23,661 bases of DNA from assembly GCA_937952245.1 (NCBI GenBank), contig CALFYS010000055.1:1-23661 (forward strand), written 5' to 3'. Shown in pieces: positions 22,777 to 23,661 of this stretch. The stretch comes from an uncultured Alphaproteobacteria bacterium. GTDB taxonomy: Bacteria > Pseudomonadota > Alphaproteobacteria > Puniceispirillales > UBA1172. Positions within the stretch are counted from its first letter, which is position 1. Each line of letters starts with the position of its first letter. The notes beneath the pieces are model-generated. The model was not told the origin of the DNA. It was given only the letters and a program-made list of their open reading frames with translations, and made no database searches. The position numbers and the translations under genes were made by a program.

Positions 22777-23661
22777 TTACAGGCCAAGCACCAGACGGCG
22801 CGGGTCTTCGATCATATCTTTCAGCCGCACCAAGAAGGATACCGCTTCACGGCCATCAATAATGCGGTGATCATAGGACAGCGCCAAATACATCATCGGG
22901 CGAATTTCAATTTGATCGCCAGACTTTGAGGACACCACCACCGCGCGTTTCTGGATATTATGCATCCCCAGAATACCGCTTTGCGGCTTGTTCAAAATTG
23001 GCGTCGATAGCATCGAGCCATAAACCCCGCCATTGGAAATGGTGAATGTGCCGCCGGACATATCATCCATGGTCAATTGCCCATCACGTGCCTTTTGACC
23101 AAAGGCATTAATGCTGGCTTCGGTTTCGGCGAAACTCATCTGGTCAGCGTCTTTCAGGACAGGCACAACCAAGCCTTGCGGCGTGCCCACAGCAACACCG
23201 ATATTATAATAATTTTTGTAGATAATATCATCGCCATGAATTTCAGCATTAACCGCCGGAAACTCTTTTAACGCGGCAATGGCGGCATGGACAAAGAACG
23301 ACATGAAGCCCAAACGAACGCCATAAGTCTTTTCAAAAACATCACGATATTCAGCGCGCAAGGCCATGACATTGGACATATCAACTTCGTTAAATGTCGT
23401 CAGCATAGCGGCGGTGTTTTGCGCATCCTTCAGCCTTTGGGCAATGACTTTGCGCAACCGTGTCATGGGGACGCGTTCTTCCCTTGGGCTGTCAACGCGA
23501 GGTTGAACCGGCGCGGGCGCAGAAGATACAGGCGCGGCTGATGATGATGCCGCTGGTGATGCTGATGCTTTACCAATGCCTTTTTCAATCGCCGCCAAAA
23601 CATCACCTTTTGTCAGGCGACCATCCTTGCCCGTGGCAGGGATTTGGCTGGCATCAAGATT
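22777..23661 (-). CDS. odhB: 2-oxoglutarate dehydrogenase E2, dihydrolipoyl succinyltransferase (partial)
   Basis: The C-terminal 294 residues of an E2 acyltransferase; the reading frame is open to the right edge, so the start and lipoyl domain lie outside the window. Residues 1-28 of this part are the end of the peripheral subunit-binding domain (IPATGKDGRLTKGDV), which docks E3. An Ala/Ser/Pro-rich linker follows to about residue 58. The catalytic domain carries the HRIIDGREA motif with its active-site His and Asp. The IDGREAV and GTFTISNGGVYGSMLSTPI segments point to the succinyl- rather than acetyl-transferase. It transfers succinyl from lipoate to CoA in the TCA cycle. Confidence 0.96.
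   Translation of the reverse strand, partial: NLDASQIPATGKDGRLTKGDVLAAIEKGIGKASASPAASSSAAPVSSAPAPVQPRVDSPREERVPMTRLRKVIAQRLKDAQNTAAMLTTFNEVDMSNVMALRAEYRDVFEKTYGVRLGFMSFFVHAAIAALKEFPAVNAEIHGDDIIYKNYYNIGVAVGTPQGLVVPVLKDADQMSFAETEASINAFGQKARDGQLTMDDMSGGTFTISNGGVYGSMLSTPILNKPQSGILGMHNIQKRAVVVSSKSGDQIEIRPMMYLALSYDHRIIDGREAVSFLVRLKDMIEDPRRLVLGL

Overview
The window looks like a stretch of core chromosome from an alphaproteobacterium of intermediate base composition (by eye about half G+C). The F1 ATP synthase genes atpH-A-G-D-C stand without the Fo genes. The order obgE-proB-proA-nadD-rsfS-rlmH and the run priA, transaldolase, DUF484, xerC are also arrangements I associate with that class. A marine Rhodospirillales/SAR116-like lineage is a guess from gene order and composition, not a demonstrated placement.

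Layout. (1) 71-1277, minus strand: a short-chain dehydrogenase and a small DUF1905 protein. (2) 1402-11133, plus strand: a strong promoter and structured leader, then rplU-rpmA, a terminator and a hairpin-rich spacer, then obgE-proB-proA-nadD, rsfS-rlmH, gpmI, ctpA and rppH. (3) 11130-18447, minus strand: priA, then atpH-atpA-atpG-atpD-atpC; atpC meets rppH tail to tail, sharing the bases of the two stop codons. (4) 18607-21304, plus strand: a TalC-type transaldolase, a DUF484 protein, xerC and an SMR multidrug transporter. (5) 21328-23661, minus strand: lpdA and the 3' part of odhB (E3 and E2 of 2-oxoglutarate dehydrogenase), cut by the right edge.

How the genes fit together. Region 2 joins large-subunit biogenesis (L21, L27, the Obg GTPase, the silencing factor RsfS, the 23S methyltransferase RlmH) with proline synthesis, NAD synthesis, glycolysis, a periplasmic tail-specific protease and mRNA 5' decapping. 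Region 3 joins replication restart with the F1 motor. Regions 4 and 5 hold pentose-phosphate and TCA-cycle enzymes and chromosome-dimer resolution.

I found no mobile element, CRISPR array, tRNA, rRNA, phage gene or recognisable defence system. The points most worth a second look are small: a probable ATT start codon for rsfS, structured RNA around rplU, between rpmA and obgE and before atpH, a lysine/alanine histone-like tail on L21, and what appears to be a shortened gpmI-ctpA-rppH neighbourhood.
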